A stretch of DNA of 64,000 bases from Rickettsiella endosymbiont of Miltochrista miniata. GTDB taxonomy: Bacteria; Pseudomonadota; Gammaproteobacteria; Diplorickettsiales; Diplorickettsiaceae. This document shows positions 9,978 to 19,664 of the stretch, in pieces. Location: the NCBI RefSeq assembly GCF_964031245.1, contig NZ_OZ035017.1:1333402-1397401 (forward strand), in the 5' to 3' direction. The translations under genes and the position numbers were made by a program. The notes beneath the pieces were generated by a model. The model searched no databases, was not told where the DNA came from, and saw only the letters and a list, made by a program, of their open reading frames with translations. Position 1 is the first letter of the stretch. Every line of letters begins with the position of its first letter.

Positions 9978-12293
9978 TTATTTTTCTTCTGGCATAGGCT
10001 CCGCATACCCACACTCCTTACGAGGACAAACTTTTTCAGTCCCCCGACGTTTGGTTGTTTTAATCGTCATCACTGGCCAAGCACAACGCGGGCAGGCTTG
10101 TTCGATAGGTTCATTCCAAACTGCATAAGTACAAGTAGGATAAGTGGAGCAAGAATAGAAAATTTTTCCATACCTTGATTTACGCTTCAGTAATGTACCC
10201 TTATGACATTCGGGACATTCTATTCCTGTATCGGCTGGTTTTTCTAAAGGTTCTATATGCTTGCATTTAGGATAGTGACTACAACCTATAAACTTCCCAT
10301 AACGACCAATCTTTATATGTAAAGCATGTCCACAATCGGGACATAAACGACCCTGTACAACCTCTGGCTCACTTACTGTGGTAACCTCTCCTTCCATATT
10401 TCGTGTGTAATCACATTCCGGATATCCTGAACAACCAATAAATCTACCGCGCTTACCTAAGCGTATCGATAAAGTTTTACCACATTTAGGACAAGCCTCA
10501 TCTAAAGCTTCTTGAGTCACATCTTTTCGCTGTACAGTTTCCTCAGTGGTCTCGATCAATGTTTTAAATGGGGTCCAAAAATCTTGTAGTAAAGGAATCC
10601 ATTCTTTCTCTCCCCTAGAAATTTGATCAAGTTCATCTTCTAAGCGCGCCGTAAATGCATAATCAACATATTGCATAAAATAACGGGTAAGAAATTTATT
10701 CACTATCCTACCGACATCCGTCGGTTTAAATCTTTTTTGATCGAGCGTGACATATTCTCTTTGCTGTAAGGTTGAAATAATAGGCACGTAGGTTGAAGGG
10801 CGACCAATATCTCGTTCTTCTAATGCCTTAACCAAACTTGCTTCACTATAACGTGGCGGGGGTTCAGTAAAATGTTGATCGGCACTAATGTCGATAAGAT
10901 TAACTTGATCGCCTACTTTTAGGGGTGGCAACATACTCTCTTCTTCAGATTTTGCACTCTCATCATCTGATTTAGACTTGCTATCATCATAGCTTTCCAA
11001 ATAAACTGCCATAAAACCTGCATGTACAATAGTCGAGCCATTGGCTCGAAAACAATGATCTTTGGCTGCTTTTGCACTTAAATCAACTGCCACGGTATCA
11101 ATAGTCGCGTGCATCATCTGCGAGGCTACTGCACGTTTCCAAATAAGCTCATATAACTTAAATTGGTCAGGGGTTAAATGTTTTTTAAGTTGCTCAGGTG
11201 AAAATTCTACATGCGTAGGTCGAATGGCCTCGTGCGCTTCTTGTGCATTACGACTTTTAGTTCGAAAATGCCGGGGAGCTTCGGGTAAATCCTTATCGCC
11301 ATAGCGTTGCACAATGAGATCACGTATCGCTATTATAGCCTCGTTGGATAAATGAACAGAATCCGTTCGCATATAAGTAATCAATCCGACTAAACCTTCA
11401 CCGACATCAACTCCTTCGTAAAGTTGTTGTGCGAGACGCATGGTTCGCTGCGCCGTATATCCTAATTTACGGCCGGCTTCTTGCTGCAAAGTCGATGTGG
11501 TAAAAGGCGCTGCAGGATTGCGTTTACGTTGCTTTTTCTCAACATTAATAACCTGTAAATACCCCTGTGCCAGCTGTCGCAAATTTTCTTTGATTGCAGT
11601 GGCTTGCTCTTCGGTAGTGATACTAAATTGATTAAGCTTTTCTTGCTGATACTGAATTAAACGCGCCACAAAAAGTTTTTCATCCGACTTATTATTAGCC
11701 GTGATTGTCCAATATTCTTGAGATTTAAAAGCTTCGATTTCTTCTTCACGTTCGACGATTAGTCTTAAGGCAGGACTTTGTACACGTCCTGCAGACAAAC
11801 CGCGACGAACTTTTTTCCATAATAAAGGCGATAGTGTAAAACCAACTAAATAATCCAATGCACGACGTGCTTGTTGTGCATTTACCAAATCCATAGCAAT
11901 ATGACGTGGATTTGCCACCGCTGCATTAACTGCTGATTTTGTAATTTCGTGAAATACTACGCGATAAGTCGGCTTATTTTTTAGCAATTTTTTTTGCTTT
12001 AGAATTTCGTAAATATGCCAAGCGATGGCTTCTCCTTCACGATCCGGATCCGTCGCAAGATATAATGCATCGGCATTCTTAAAAGCCTTAATGATCATAT
12101 CCATATGTTTGGCATTCTTTTCAATCAGGGCATATTGCATAGCAAAACCCTGATCTGGATTCACAGCGCCTTCTTTAGGTATCAAGTCGCGAACATGGCC
12201 ATAGGAAGCCAAAACTTCAAAGTCTTTACCTAAATATTTCTTGATTGTTTTAGCCTTAGCGGGCGATTCTACAATCAATAGATTTTTTGCCAT
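9978..12293 (-). CDS. topA: DNA topoisomerase I
   Basis: Type IA topoisomerase that relaxes negative supercoils. Of 771 residues, the N-terminus is a Toprim domain (LLIVESPAKAKTIKKYLG; ATDPDREGEAIAWH). The active-site Tyr lies in GLITYMRTDSVHLS. Three full C-terminal zinc-ribbon repeats start CPKCGKTL, CPDCGHAL and CPECHKGT, and a final motif has CPRCAWP...CPRKECGY. The length is between short and E. coli forms (865). dprA ends just upstream, with a one-base gap to the topA start, so the two are probably one transcription unit. Confidence 0.97.
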   Translation of the reverse strand: MAKNLLIVESPAKAKTIKKYLGKDFEVLASYGHVRDLIPKEGAVNPDQGFAMQYALIEKNAKHMDMIIKAFKNADALYLATDPDREGEAIAWHIYEILKQKKLLKNKPTYRVVFHEITKSAVNAAVANPRHIAMDLVNAQQARRALDYLVGFTLSPLLWKKVRRGLSAGRVQSPALRLIVEREEEIEAFKSQEYWTITANNKSDEKLFVARLIQYQQEKLNQFSITTEEQATAIKENLRQLAQGYLQVINVEKKQRKRNPAAPFTTSTLQQEAGRKLGYTAQRTMRLAQQLYEGVDVGEGLVGLITYMRTDSVHLSNEAIIAIRDLIVQRYGDKDLPEAPRHFRTKSRNAQEAHEAIRPTHVEFSPEQLKKHLTPDQFKLYELIWKRAVASQMMHATIDTVAVDLSAKAAKDHCFRANGSTIVHAGFMAVYLESYDDSKSKSDDESAKSEEESMLPPLKVGDQVNLIDISADQHFTEPPPRYSEASLVKALEERDIGRPSTYVPIISTLQQREYVTLDQKRFKPTDVGRIVNKFLTRYFMQYVDYAFTARLEDELDQISRGEKEWIPLLQDFWTPFKTLIETTEETVQRKDVTQEALDEACPKCGKTLSIRLGKRGRFIGCSGYPECDYTRNMEGEVTTVSEPEVVQGRLCPDCGHALHIKIGRYGKFIGCSHYPKCKHIEPLEKPADTGIECPECHKGTLLKRKSRYGKIFYSCSTYPTCTYAVWNEPIEQACPRCAWPVMTIKTTKRRGTEKVCPRKECGYAEPMPEEK

Positions 12294-12294
12294 T

Positions 12295-13527
12295 TTATTT
12301 CCTCACGTAGCCACCAGGAACCACGTCTATATACCCTTGTAATTGCAATGTCGACAAACGAGCAAGCAATTTATCGATAGTTAAGCCAGTTCTCGCCATC
12401 AAAATATCGATACTTGTCGTTTCAAATCCAAGGCACTCTACAAGCTTTGTATCCTGCGAATCAAGTCCACATAGATCCTTTTTTAGTTGAGTCGTTTGGA
12501 TTTGCGGGACCTTATGATTGAGAACGCCCTCTAGATCAGCATTCTGATTAGCATAAAGTATCCCTTTAGACTCCTTTTTGCTAACAAAATCCCCCGCTTT
12601 ATAGGACTTCGATGCTGCTTCATTAGTCCAACTATGAGCCAGTTTCGGTGAAAATGAAAGTGCTTGTGTAATGTCCACACAGCTCTCAGCCAAAGTAGCC
12701 CCATCTTTTAATAAGGCATGACAGCCTTGGCTTAAGGGATTGCGAATAGAACCTGGAACAGCAAACACCTCTCGACCTTGCTCCAACGCATAACGTGCAG
12801 TGATTAATGAGCCACTCCGTAACGTGGCTTCTACCACGATAACCCCTAGACTCAAGCCACTAATTATCCGATTTCTTCTAGGAAAATATTCTGCCTTGGG
12901 AGATGAGTATGGAAAAAATTCAGAAATCAGCGTTCCTCCATTTTCCACTATGTTCATCGCTAAGGTTTGATGACAAGCTGGGTAAATATGTACTAATCCA
13001 CTACCTAATACAGCCATAGTTGGGCCTTTGCTTTTTAAAGCGCCTTGATGTACTGCACCATCAATACCTCTCGCCAAACCACTGATAATAACAAATCCCT
13101 GATCGCTTAGTTCGTTTGCGAATTGAAAGGCAATCTCTAAACCTGCATGTGTAGGATTGCGGGCACCGACTATAGCCAGAGTTTGCTGTTGTAAAATAGA
13201 CAGCTCACCCATCATAAATAAAATCAACGGCGGAGAAGAAATTTCACGCAATAACGCCGGATAACGTAAATCCCCCCAATGTAAAATATGTCTTTGGGGT
13301 TGTTCTACCCAACGTAAGCTAAACTCTACACTTTTCCAATCCGGTTTTTGTAAGTTACTAGCGAGTGTTGGAGTAATGCCAGCACCAAGCAATTCTTTGT
13401 AGGAGGCTAATAAAATTTGTTTGGGGTTAGCAAACTTTTTTAAAAGCATCGAAACCGTGCTTAGACCACAACGCGGAATGGTATAGAGTGCTAACCAATA
13501 TCCTATTTCATTCAATGTCAAATCCAT
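12295..13527 (-). CDS. dprA: DNA-processing protein DprA (Smf)
   Basis: Binds incoming single-stranded DNA and loads RecA during natural transformation. The 410-residue protein has a helical N-terminal region, the Rossmann-like DprA fold with AIVGARNPTHAG, ISGLARGIDGAVHQGAL and PRRNRIISGLS, then a C-terminal winged-helix-like domain (about 350-410, DILMARTGLTIDKLLARL). It is upstream of topA in the same orientation. The presence of a pilMNOPQ cluster in the same window makes a DNA-uptake role plausible. Confidence 0.95.
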   Translation of the reverse strand: MDLTLNEIGYWLALYTIPRCGLSTVSMLLKKFANPKQILLASYKELLGAGITPTLASNLQKPDWKSVEFSLRWVEQPQRHILHWGDLRYPALLREISSPPLILFMMGELSILQQQTLAIVGARNPTHAGLEIAFQFANELSDQGFVIISGLARGIDGAVHQGALKSKGPTMAVLGSGLVHIYPACHQTLAMNIVENGGTLISEFFPYSSPKAEYFPRRNRIISGLSLGVIVVEATLRSGSLITARYALEQGREVFAVPGSIRNPLSQGCHALLKDGATLAESCVDITQALSFSPKLAHSWTNEAASKSYKAGDFVSKKESKGILYANQNADLEGVLNHKVPQIQTTQLKKDLCGLDSQDTKLVECLGFETTSIDILMARTGLTIDKLLARLSTLQLQGYIDVVPGGYVRK

Positions 13528-13676
13528 GAGCGCGCACTTTAATCTGTCAATCTACAAATTAAAGTGTCTCATTTTAGCGCAAGTATTTTCAAGAGATATT
13601 TTTCTGTAAAAATTAATTAGTCCCGAACTCATAAGTTGAAAATTTCGATTTTATTTTTTAAAAAATTATCATTAGA

Positions 13677-14207
13677 TTATGGTTTATATCGATCCATACT
13701 CGCCTTAATCTCAACTCTTGCTTGCTCAGGTCCTACCCAGCCAGTCACTTTGACCCATTTTCCAGCTTCTAAGTCCTTATAATGTTCAAAGAAATGTTGA
13801 ATACTTTGTGTAAGTTGCTCCGGTAAGTCTTGCCAAGTTTTTATTTGGTGATACAACGAGGATAATTTATCGATAGGCACAGCTAAAATTTTAGCATCGA
13901 TACCTGATTCATCTTCCATTTTTAACATACCAATCGGTCGACAACAAATCACACAGCCTATTAACAATGGAAATGGCGCTATCACCAATACATCAACTGG
14001 GTCGCCATCTTCTGATAAAGTAGAAGGGACATAACCGTAATTACAAGGATAGTACATCGCTGTCCCTAAAAAACGGTCCACACGTAGCGCACCTGTTTCT
14101 TTATCAACCTCGTATTTAATCGGATCGCTATGACTAGGAATTTCTATCACCACATTTATTTCATCAGGGACTTTTTTACCTGGGCCTAATTTTACAAGCG
14201 CATTCAT
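13677..14207 (-). CDS. ppa: Inorganic pyrophosphatase
   Basis: Hydrolyses pyrophosphate to two phosphates, pulling biosynthetic reactions forward. The 176-residue family I enzyme contains the conserved metal-binding segment [10 protein letters not shown], with its three Asp residues, and the upstream YPCNYGYVP loop. Length matches E. coli Ppa (176). It is divergent from hinT across an 83-base gap, and the following dprA lies about 150 bases away, so it is probably monocistronic. Confidence 0.96.
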   Translation of the reverse strand: MNALVKLGPGKKVPDEINVVIEIPSHSDPIKYEVDKETGALRVDRFLGTAMYYPCNYGYVPSTLSEDGDPVDVLVIAPFPLLIGCVICCRPIGMLKMEDESGIDAKILAVPIDKLSSLYHQIKTWQDLPEQLTQSIQHFFEHYKDLEAGKWVKVTGWVGPEQARVEIKASMDRYKP

Positions 14208-14290
14208 AATTTTATATTTCCTAAAATTCTACTTTTAAAGCATAATAATAAATCAACTATTCAACTTAGGCTAGCCCAGTACGAGGCATC

Positions 14291-14632
14291 ATGAATTGTA
14301 TTTTCTGCAAAATCATTAAAAAAGAGCTTCCTGCTGATATTGTTTATCAAGACGAAGCTATCATTGCCTTTAATGATAGGCATCCACGTGCTCCTATTCA
14401 TCAATTAATTGTCCCCAAAAAACATATCCCCACGTTAAATGACCTGACAAAAGATGATACGATGCTGGCGGGAAATATCTTGCAAGTCGCACGTCATTTA
14501 GCTAAAAAAGCGAATATTGCACAATCTGGATATCGAGCTGTTTTCAATTGTAATAAGGATGGCGGTCAAGAGGTTTTCCATTTACACTTACACCTACTAG
14601 GTGGTCGCGCACTACATTGGCCCCCCGGTTAG
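14291..14632 (+). CDS. hinT: HIT-family purine nucleoside phosphoramidase (HinT-like)
   Basis: Small cytosolic nucleotide hydrolase acting on adenosine phosphoramidates and adenylylated lysine. The 113-residue protein starts NCIFCKIIKKELPADIVY and carries the histidine triad HLHLHLLGG near the C-terminus, as in family members of about 110-120 residues. The ATG at 14291 precedes the conserved FCKI. No operon partner is evident. Confidence 0.93.
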   Translation: MNCIFCKIIKKELPADIVYQDEAIIAFNDRHPRAPIHQLIVPKKHIPTLNDLTKDDTMLAGNILQVARHLAKKANIAQSGYRAVFNCNKDGGQEVFHLHLHLLGGRALHWPPG

Positions 14633-14784
14633 TGGTAAGCCTTACTCAAAAAAATAGCTCATTTGAGCGTCTTTGAGCTTATTGGTTAGCTCTTTATTGT
14701 CGTAAATCTCTTGCCAAGCGAAGGCAAGCCTGGGTATATTTCTTGTTAAGAAAATAACTTATTTATATTGCTTAGGATCGCATC

Positions 14785-15360
14785 ATGGATTTAGTAACAC
14801 TAGTTTTAGCATGCAGTCTGTATACTGATAACTCTATTCCCTATGCCATGATACAAACCGGAACCCAAAATAATCCCCTCGTCGTTACTGTTGAAGACGA
14901 TGCTAAGACTTTTAAAACGTTACCTGCCGCTGTACAGTTTACACGTACTCAACTCGCATCAGGGAAAAACCTAGAAATTGGCTTGATGCAAATTTCTAGT
15001 CGATGGCTCCCAGGAATTGGTGCTCATGCCTCCGATTTATTTAGACCCTGTAAAAATCTAGTTGTTGCTACACAAATTTTAGAAAAATTGCGCTTACAAT
15101 GCCAATCTATCGCGGCTAATAATCCGAGTATAGATATTCAATCCTGTGCACTTTCATTGTATAAAACCAAAAATCTTCAGAAGGGATTACCTTATGCTTA
15201 TCAGATAATCCAATATGCAAAAATACATCCTTTTAATGAACTTGCCGAAAAAGCGCGCGATCCGGGAATGCTAGCTGCAACAGAAAAACCCAACACTAAG
15301 CCTATACACGCTAAACAAACTCTGACAGAAAATAATCAATCCGAAAATTATTCTTCTTAG
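14785..15360 (+). CDS. VirB1/Slt-like lytic transglycosylase homologue lacking the catalytic Glu
   Basis: Similar to the VirB1-type transglycosylase domain that opens peptidoglycan for secretion systems: the segment GKNLEIGLMQISSRWLPG and the later FRPCKNLVVATQILEKL are family signatures. The usual catalytic Glu in the ES-x-x-NP motif is absent; the aligned sequence is IQTGTQNNPLVV with Gly26 at that place. There is no cleavable signal peptide, and an in-frame stop lies 12 bases upstream, so the start at 14785 is firm. The last ~40 residues are polar and low-complexity. It may be an inactive or scaffold protein. No other type IV secretion genes are adjacent. Confidence 0.7.
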   Translation: MDLVTLVLACSLYTDNSIPYAMIQTGTQNNPLVVTVEDDAKTFKTLPAAVQFTRTQLASGKNLEIGLMQISSRWLPGIGAHASDLFRPCKNLVVATQILEKLRLQCQSIAANNPSIDIQSCALSLYKTKNLQKGLPYAYQIIQYAKIHPFNELAEKARDPGMLAATEKPNTKPIHAKQTLTENNQSENYSS

Positions 15361-15379
15361 TATTACGTTATAAAATCAT

Positions 15380-15826
15380 ATGCCAAACCCAACTGTTGAC
15401 TTTTATTTATTAAATACACTCGAGCATGAAGATGTTTATCGTTTTACCTGCCGCTTAGTCGATAAGGCCTATCTTCTGCAAAAAAGAATTTATATAAAGG
15501 TTAATTCACATGAGGAAGGGCAACGTTTAGATGAATTGCTGTGGACCTTTCGAGATATTAGTTTTATTCCTCATTGCTACTTAGGAATTAATTCAGCCTT
15601 CGACCCGATGTTACCTGTTAATATTGCCATTGATAAACCCAGTGAACTAGACGCCGAGATTTTATTTAATCTCAGCCATGAAGTTCCAAGCTACTTTCCT
15701 GAATTCTCGCGTATTATTGAAGTGGTATCAGCGGAGAAGGGAAATAAAAATCAATCCCGTCAGAAATATAAATTTTACAAAACACAGAACTGTCAGTTAA
15801 CCACGCATAATATAAGCGCAACATGA
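15380..15826 (+). CDS. holC: DNA polymerase III chi subunit
   Basis: Chi links the clamp-loader complex to single-strand-binding protein. The 148-residue protein has the family pattern of an N-terminal VDFYLLN, a Rossmann-like fold and LDELLWTFRDISFIPHCYLG. It is co-transcribed with valS: the ATGA overlap puts the valS start inside the holC stop, an arrangement common in gammaproteobacteria. This supports the assignment beyond the modest sequence conservation of chi. Confidence 0.9.
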   Translation: MPNPTVDFYLLNTLEHEDVYRFTCRLVDKAYLLQKRIYIKVNSHEEGQRLDELLWTFRDISFIPHCYLGINSAFDPMLPVNIAIDKPSELDAEILFNLSHEVPSYFPEFSRIIEVVSAEKGNKNQSRQKYKFYKTQNCQLTTHNISAT

Positions 15827-18579
15827 TAAATAAAAATTATGATTCTAAAAAGATAGAAGCTCATTGGCGAAAACAATGGGAGACAAATTCCTATTTTCAA
15901 CCCAGCGGTCAAGGTGAACCCTACTGCATCGTACTTCCACCACCCAATGTCACGGGAAGTTTGCATATGGGCCATGGTTTTCAAGTAACTCTGATGGATG
16001 CTTTAATTCGCTATCAGCGTATGTGTGGCAAAAACGTTTTATGGCAAGGCGGCACGGATCATGCGGGCATAGCTACGCAAATGGTAGTAGAACGTCAATT
16101 GTTAGCTCAAGGAAAATCCCGGCATGACATGGGACGCGAAATATTTGTAGAAGCCATATGGGAGTGGAAAAAGAAATCCGGCGGCATGATAACAGAACAA
16201 TTACGGTATATGGGCGCCTCCATAGACTGGACACGAGAGCGATTTACACGCGATGCAGACTTCTCAGCGGCAGTAGAAAAAGTATTTATTGATTTATATG
16301 AGCAAAATTTAATTTATCGCGGTAAACGTTTAGTTAATTGGGATCCGGAACTTTTGACAGCGGTTTCTGATCTAGAAGTTATCAACCAAGAAGAACAAGG
16401 CCACTTATGGACTATTCGTTATCCATTACTTAATACTGATGATATTTTATTAGTTGTCACCACCCGACCCGAAACTTTATTTGGCGATGTCGCTGTTGCC
16501 GTACATCCTGATGATCCACGCTATCAATCTTATATTGGAAAACAGATAAAACTTCCATTAACAGACCGTGTTATTCCAGTAATTGCCGACACATCAGTAG
16601 AGCCCACATTCGGCAGTGGTTGCGTAAAGATCACACCCGCGCATGATTTTAATGACTATGCAACGGCACAAAGACATCATTTACCTAGCATTAATATTTT
16701 TACACCTAATGCACACCTTAATGAGCAGGTGCCAGAAAACTTTCGCGGCTTAGAACGCTTTGCAGCAAGAAAAAAAGCTATCAAAGAGTTAGAACAACTT
16801 AATTTATTAGAAAAAGTAGAAACTTATCTGGTAAAAATTCCGCGTGGGGATCGCTCAGGCGCTGTGATCGAACCTTATCTTACTGATCAATGGTTTATGT
16901 CGATGCAATCCTTAGCAAAACCTGCAATCCTAGCCATTCATCAAGGACAGCTTGATTTTATTCCGGAAACTTGGCGTAAGGTTTGTTTGCAATGGCTAGA
17001 GAATATTGAAGATTGGTGTATTAGTCGTCAGCTTTGGTGGGGACACCGAATTCCTGCCTGGTATGATGAAGCAGGTCAGTATTATGTTGGTAAAGATGAA
17101 AAAAGTATTCGCCAGCAATATCGCCTAGATCCTAAAGTAATACTTAAACAAGATGAGGATGTGCTGGATACTTGGTTTTCATCAGCGCTCTGGCCTTTTG
17201 TCACTTTAGGCTGGCCACAATCTACTAAAGAATTAGAAATTTTTTATCCTACTAATGTTTTAGTAACCGGATTTGACATTATCTTTTTTTGGGTAGCGCG
17301 CATGTTAATGCTGGGACTCCATTTTATGGGTAAAGTTCCCTTTAAAGAAGTATATGTACACGGATTGATACGTGATCATGAAGGTCAAAAAATGTCAAAA
17401 TCGAAAGGCAACGTTTTAGATCCTCTCGATGTAATATTAGGTGTGAGCTTAGATGATTTAGTGGCAAAACGTACTCAAGGTTTATTACAGCCACAAATGG
17501 CCAAAAAAATTGAACAAGCTACTAAGCAGCAATTCCCACAAGGGATCCCTGCATTAGGCACCGACGCCTTACGCTTCACTTATTGTGCCTTAGCTTCACC
17601 AACGCGTGATATACATTTTGATTTAAATCGAACCGAAGGTTATCGAAATTTTTGCAATAAACTTTGGAATGCATCACGTTTTGTTTTAATGCACACGACA
17701 GAACGGAAATGCTTAACTTCATTACCAAACTTAAGCCTATCTATTAATCGTGGTTTTTATTCTTTATTGCAAAACACAATTACTGACATGCATACGCATT
17801 TTCAAGATTATCGATTTGATTTGATGGCGCAAACCATTTATGAGTTTATTTGGAATGAGTATTGTGATTGGTATGTAGAACTCGCTAAACCTATTTTAAC
17901 CCATGCAAGCTCGCCGGCATCACAAGAAACCTTGACCTGTTTAATTTTTGCTTTAGAAACTTGTTTGCGCTTGCTACATCCTTTAATGCCCTTTGTTACC
18001 GAAGAAATTTGGCAAAGCATCGCCCCTTTGGCTGGGAAAACAGGATCTAGTTTAATGATCCAGAACTACCCTCAATTTGATAATACTAAAAAAGATGCTG
18101 CTGCCGAACAAGATTTAACTTGGCTAAAAACTATCGTGCATACGATTCGTACACTGCGTAGCGAGATGAATATAGCTCCCGGTAAAAAAATTCCCTTGCT
18201 ACTTTATAAAGGAGATGAAAAAGATCGCGAGAATAGTCGTATTTTTTTAAACGAAATAATGAATCTGGCTAAAATTAACGAAATAAATTGGATAGCTGAA
18301 AAAGAAAAAAATGTAAATCACGCGATGGGCATTGTTGGGAACTTAGAGCTACTTATCCCTATGCAAGGACTAATCGATAGCGATCTTGAAATACAGCGTT
18401 TGAAAAAAGAAATTATAAAAATACAGAAAGAAATTGAACGCGCCGAATCCAAATTGGCTAACATAGCTTTTGTGAAAAAAGCACCGCCAGAAATTATTGC
18501 TCAAGAACGTCAACGTTTAGCTGATTTTACCGCTACACATATTAAATTACAAAACCAATTAAATTCATTTACAAATTAA
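15823..18579 (+). CDS. valS: Valyl-tRNA synthetase
   Basis: Class I aminoacyl-tRNA synthetase charging tRNA-Val. The 918-residue protein has the HIGH-equivalent LHMGHG in PNVTGSLHMGHG, a CP1 editing domain (about 190-330) and KMSKS in QKMSKSKGNV. The C-terminal coiled coil (about 855-918) is rich in Lys/Glu heptads, as expected for ValS. Length is a little shorter than E. coli (951). It overlaps the holC stop by four bases. No terminator was seen downstream. Confidence 0.97.
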   Translation: MINKNYDSKKIEAHWRKQWETNSYFQPSGQGEPYCIVLPPPNVTGSLHMGHGFQVTLMDALIRYQRMCGKNVLWQGGTDHAGIATQMVVERQLLAQGKSRHDMGREIFVEAIWEWKKKSGGMITEQLRYMGASIDWTRERFTRDADFSAAVEKVFIDLYEQNLIYRGKRLVNWDPELLTAVSDLEVINQEEQGHLWTIRYPLLNTDDILLVVTTRPETLFGDVAVAVHPDDPRYQSYIGKQIKLPLTDRVIPVIADTSVEPTFGSGCVKITPAHDFNDYATAQRHHLPSINIFTPNAHLNEQVPENFRGLERFAARKKAIKELEQLNLLEKVETYLVKIPRGDRSGAVIEPYLTDQWFMSMQSLAKPAILAIHQGQLDFIPETWRKVCLQWLENIEDWCISRQLWWGHRIPAWYDEAGQYYVGKDEKSIRQQYRLDPKVILKQDEDVLDTWFSSALWPFVTLGWPQSTKELEIFYPTNVLVTGFDIIFFWVARMLMLGLHFMGKVPFKEVYVHGLIRDHEGQKMSKSKGNVLDPLDVILGVSLDDLVAKRTQGLLQPQMAKKIEQATKQQFPQGIPALGTDALRFTYCALASPTRDIHFDLNRTEGYRNFCNKLWNASRFVLMHTTERKCLTSLPNLSLSINRGFYSLLQNTITDMHTHFQDYRFDLMAQTIYEFIWNEYCDWYVELAKPILTHASSPASQETLTCLIFALETCLRLLHPLMPFVTEEIWQSIAPLAGKTGSSLMIQNYPQFDNTKKDAAAEQDLTWLKTIVHTIRTLRSEMNIAPGKKIPLLLYKGDEKDRENSRIFLNEIMNLAKINEINWIAEKEKNVNHAMGIVGNLELLIPMQGLIDSDLEIQRLKKEIIKIQKEIERAESKLANIAFVKKAPPEIIAQERQRLADFTATHIKLQNQLNSFTN

Positions 18580-18709
18580 TTTAAATCCAGCTAAGGAAAT
18601 TCTCGATCAGGTTTTAATACATTATATCTAGGTTTAATATAAATCTATAGACAAACTATACCTTTAAAAATTATAATCATTTTTTAGTCTATTTAGCATT
18701 GGAGCTAAA

Positions 18710-19159
18710 ATGAAAGTCTCAAAAATAAGTTTAATAATATTACTCGCTGCCTCAATTAGCCAAACATCTTTTGCTTTTTCTCGACCTCCTGCAACTTCAG
18801 ATACTTGTCCTGCTGAAGATGCTATCAAACAAATCGGTGCTACCTACACCGCACCCGGCGGTTGGACAGGTGTAGTACAAAATAGACCAGGAAAAGTGAA
18901 GGCTTTTGATATGGCACTCTATAAACCATCAGATATTAAACATCCTTTTCAGGAAGGACGACTACTTCGCTGTGCATACAAATTAGATAATGGGAATTTT
19001 CTCGATTTGAGATTACCTACATTAAAACCGGGCTCAAGTACTGAACCAGGTGATAAAGCGAACATCACTAACTCTAAAAATTGGCAAGCTGCTTATGGCG
19101 GAAATCAATATGACTGTAGCCAAAGTCGATTAGCTTGTGAGTTTCATTTGTCTAAATAA
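18710..19159 (+). CDS. Secreted Cys-containing protein, possibly DUF3757-like
   Basis: A 149-residue protein with a clear signal peptide (hydrophobic 8-19, AFA at about 21-23). The mature part contains four cysteines: C33 in DTCPAED, C78 in LLRCAYK and two near the C-terminus (YDCSQSRLACEF). The pattern of a CP near the start, a GGW segment, then a RxxRCxY strand resembles DUF3757 proteins known in Legionella and Coxiella. This is recognition by pattern, not by search. It is followed by a strong inverted-repeat terminator and is probably periplasmic or exported. Confidence 0.75.
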   Translation: MKVSKISLIILLAASISQTSFAFSRPPATSDTCPAEDAIKQIGATYTAPGGWTGVVQNRPGKVKAFDMALYKPSDIKHPFQEGRLLRCAYKLDNGNFLDLRLPTLKPGSSTEPGDKANITNSKNWQAAYGGNQYDCSQSRLACEFHLSK

Positions 19160-19180
19160 TGAAATCGTGCCGATTGTGAT

Positions 19181-19228
19181 ATTAGGTAAGATATGTAAGT
19201 TTTCTATCTTACCTAATCCTTATTTTTT
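19181..19228. terminator. Bidirectional rho-independent terminator-like hairpin
   Basis: A perfect 13-base inverted repeat (ATTAGGTAAGATA at 19181-19193 with its complement at 19205-19217) surrounds an 11-base loop. A T-rich stretch follows on the plus strand. It lies between two convergent genes and can serve both. Confidence 0.8.
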
Positions 19229-19519
19229 ACAATAAGCATGTTCCTCAAGAATTTGTCTCTTCGTCTCATTCGTACTTTCATTTAGTTCATATTTTAAAAA
19301 GAAACTTTGTTTTCCAGCAAAAATGGAATCTATATGGTTGGGTATCGCAAGTTCTAAATTTTGCATTAATTCGAGCTTATATTGTGCTTCTAGTTCTGGC
19401 GGAGTTAAATTTACCGTTTTAATTTCATTGCTATTCCATGAATTTACATCTTCATAGGTAAGAACAAAATCATTGGATGTATCTTCAATCAGAGAAGCTA
19501 AAAGGACATCTTTTGACAT
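19220..19519 (-). CDS. Hypothetical small protein
   Basis: A 99-residue, mostly acidic, soluble protein with no signal peptide, TM segment or domain that I recognise. I chose the ATG at 19519 (MSKDVLLASLIED) because GAGAG sits seven bases upstream; an upstream TTG would add four residues. Its stop is close to the terminator hairpin at 19181-19217. It might be a small effector or regulator, with no evidence for either. Confidence 0.6.
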   Translation of the reverse strand: MSKDVLLASLIEDTSNDFVLTYEDVNSWNSNEIKTVNLTPPELEAQYKLELMQNLELAIPNHIDSIFAGKQSFFLKYELNESTNETKRQILEEHAYCKK

Positions 19520-19664
19520 AAATTCTCTCAAATATTATTTTTAGTGCTAAATTCGTTTTAATTTACATATAGTATTAACTTTAATTATTAAAGTTTTATT
19601 AAAACTGGCCATTTTCTTTAGCAACACGTAACATTAGCATAATATCCATTTAGTTCTTGTAATT

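Noticed and set aside
14710-14728. CTTGCC/GGCAAG hairpin after hinT
   Set aside because: Six-base stem without a following T-run; too weak to call a terminator.
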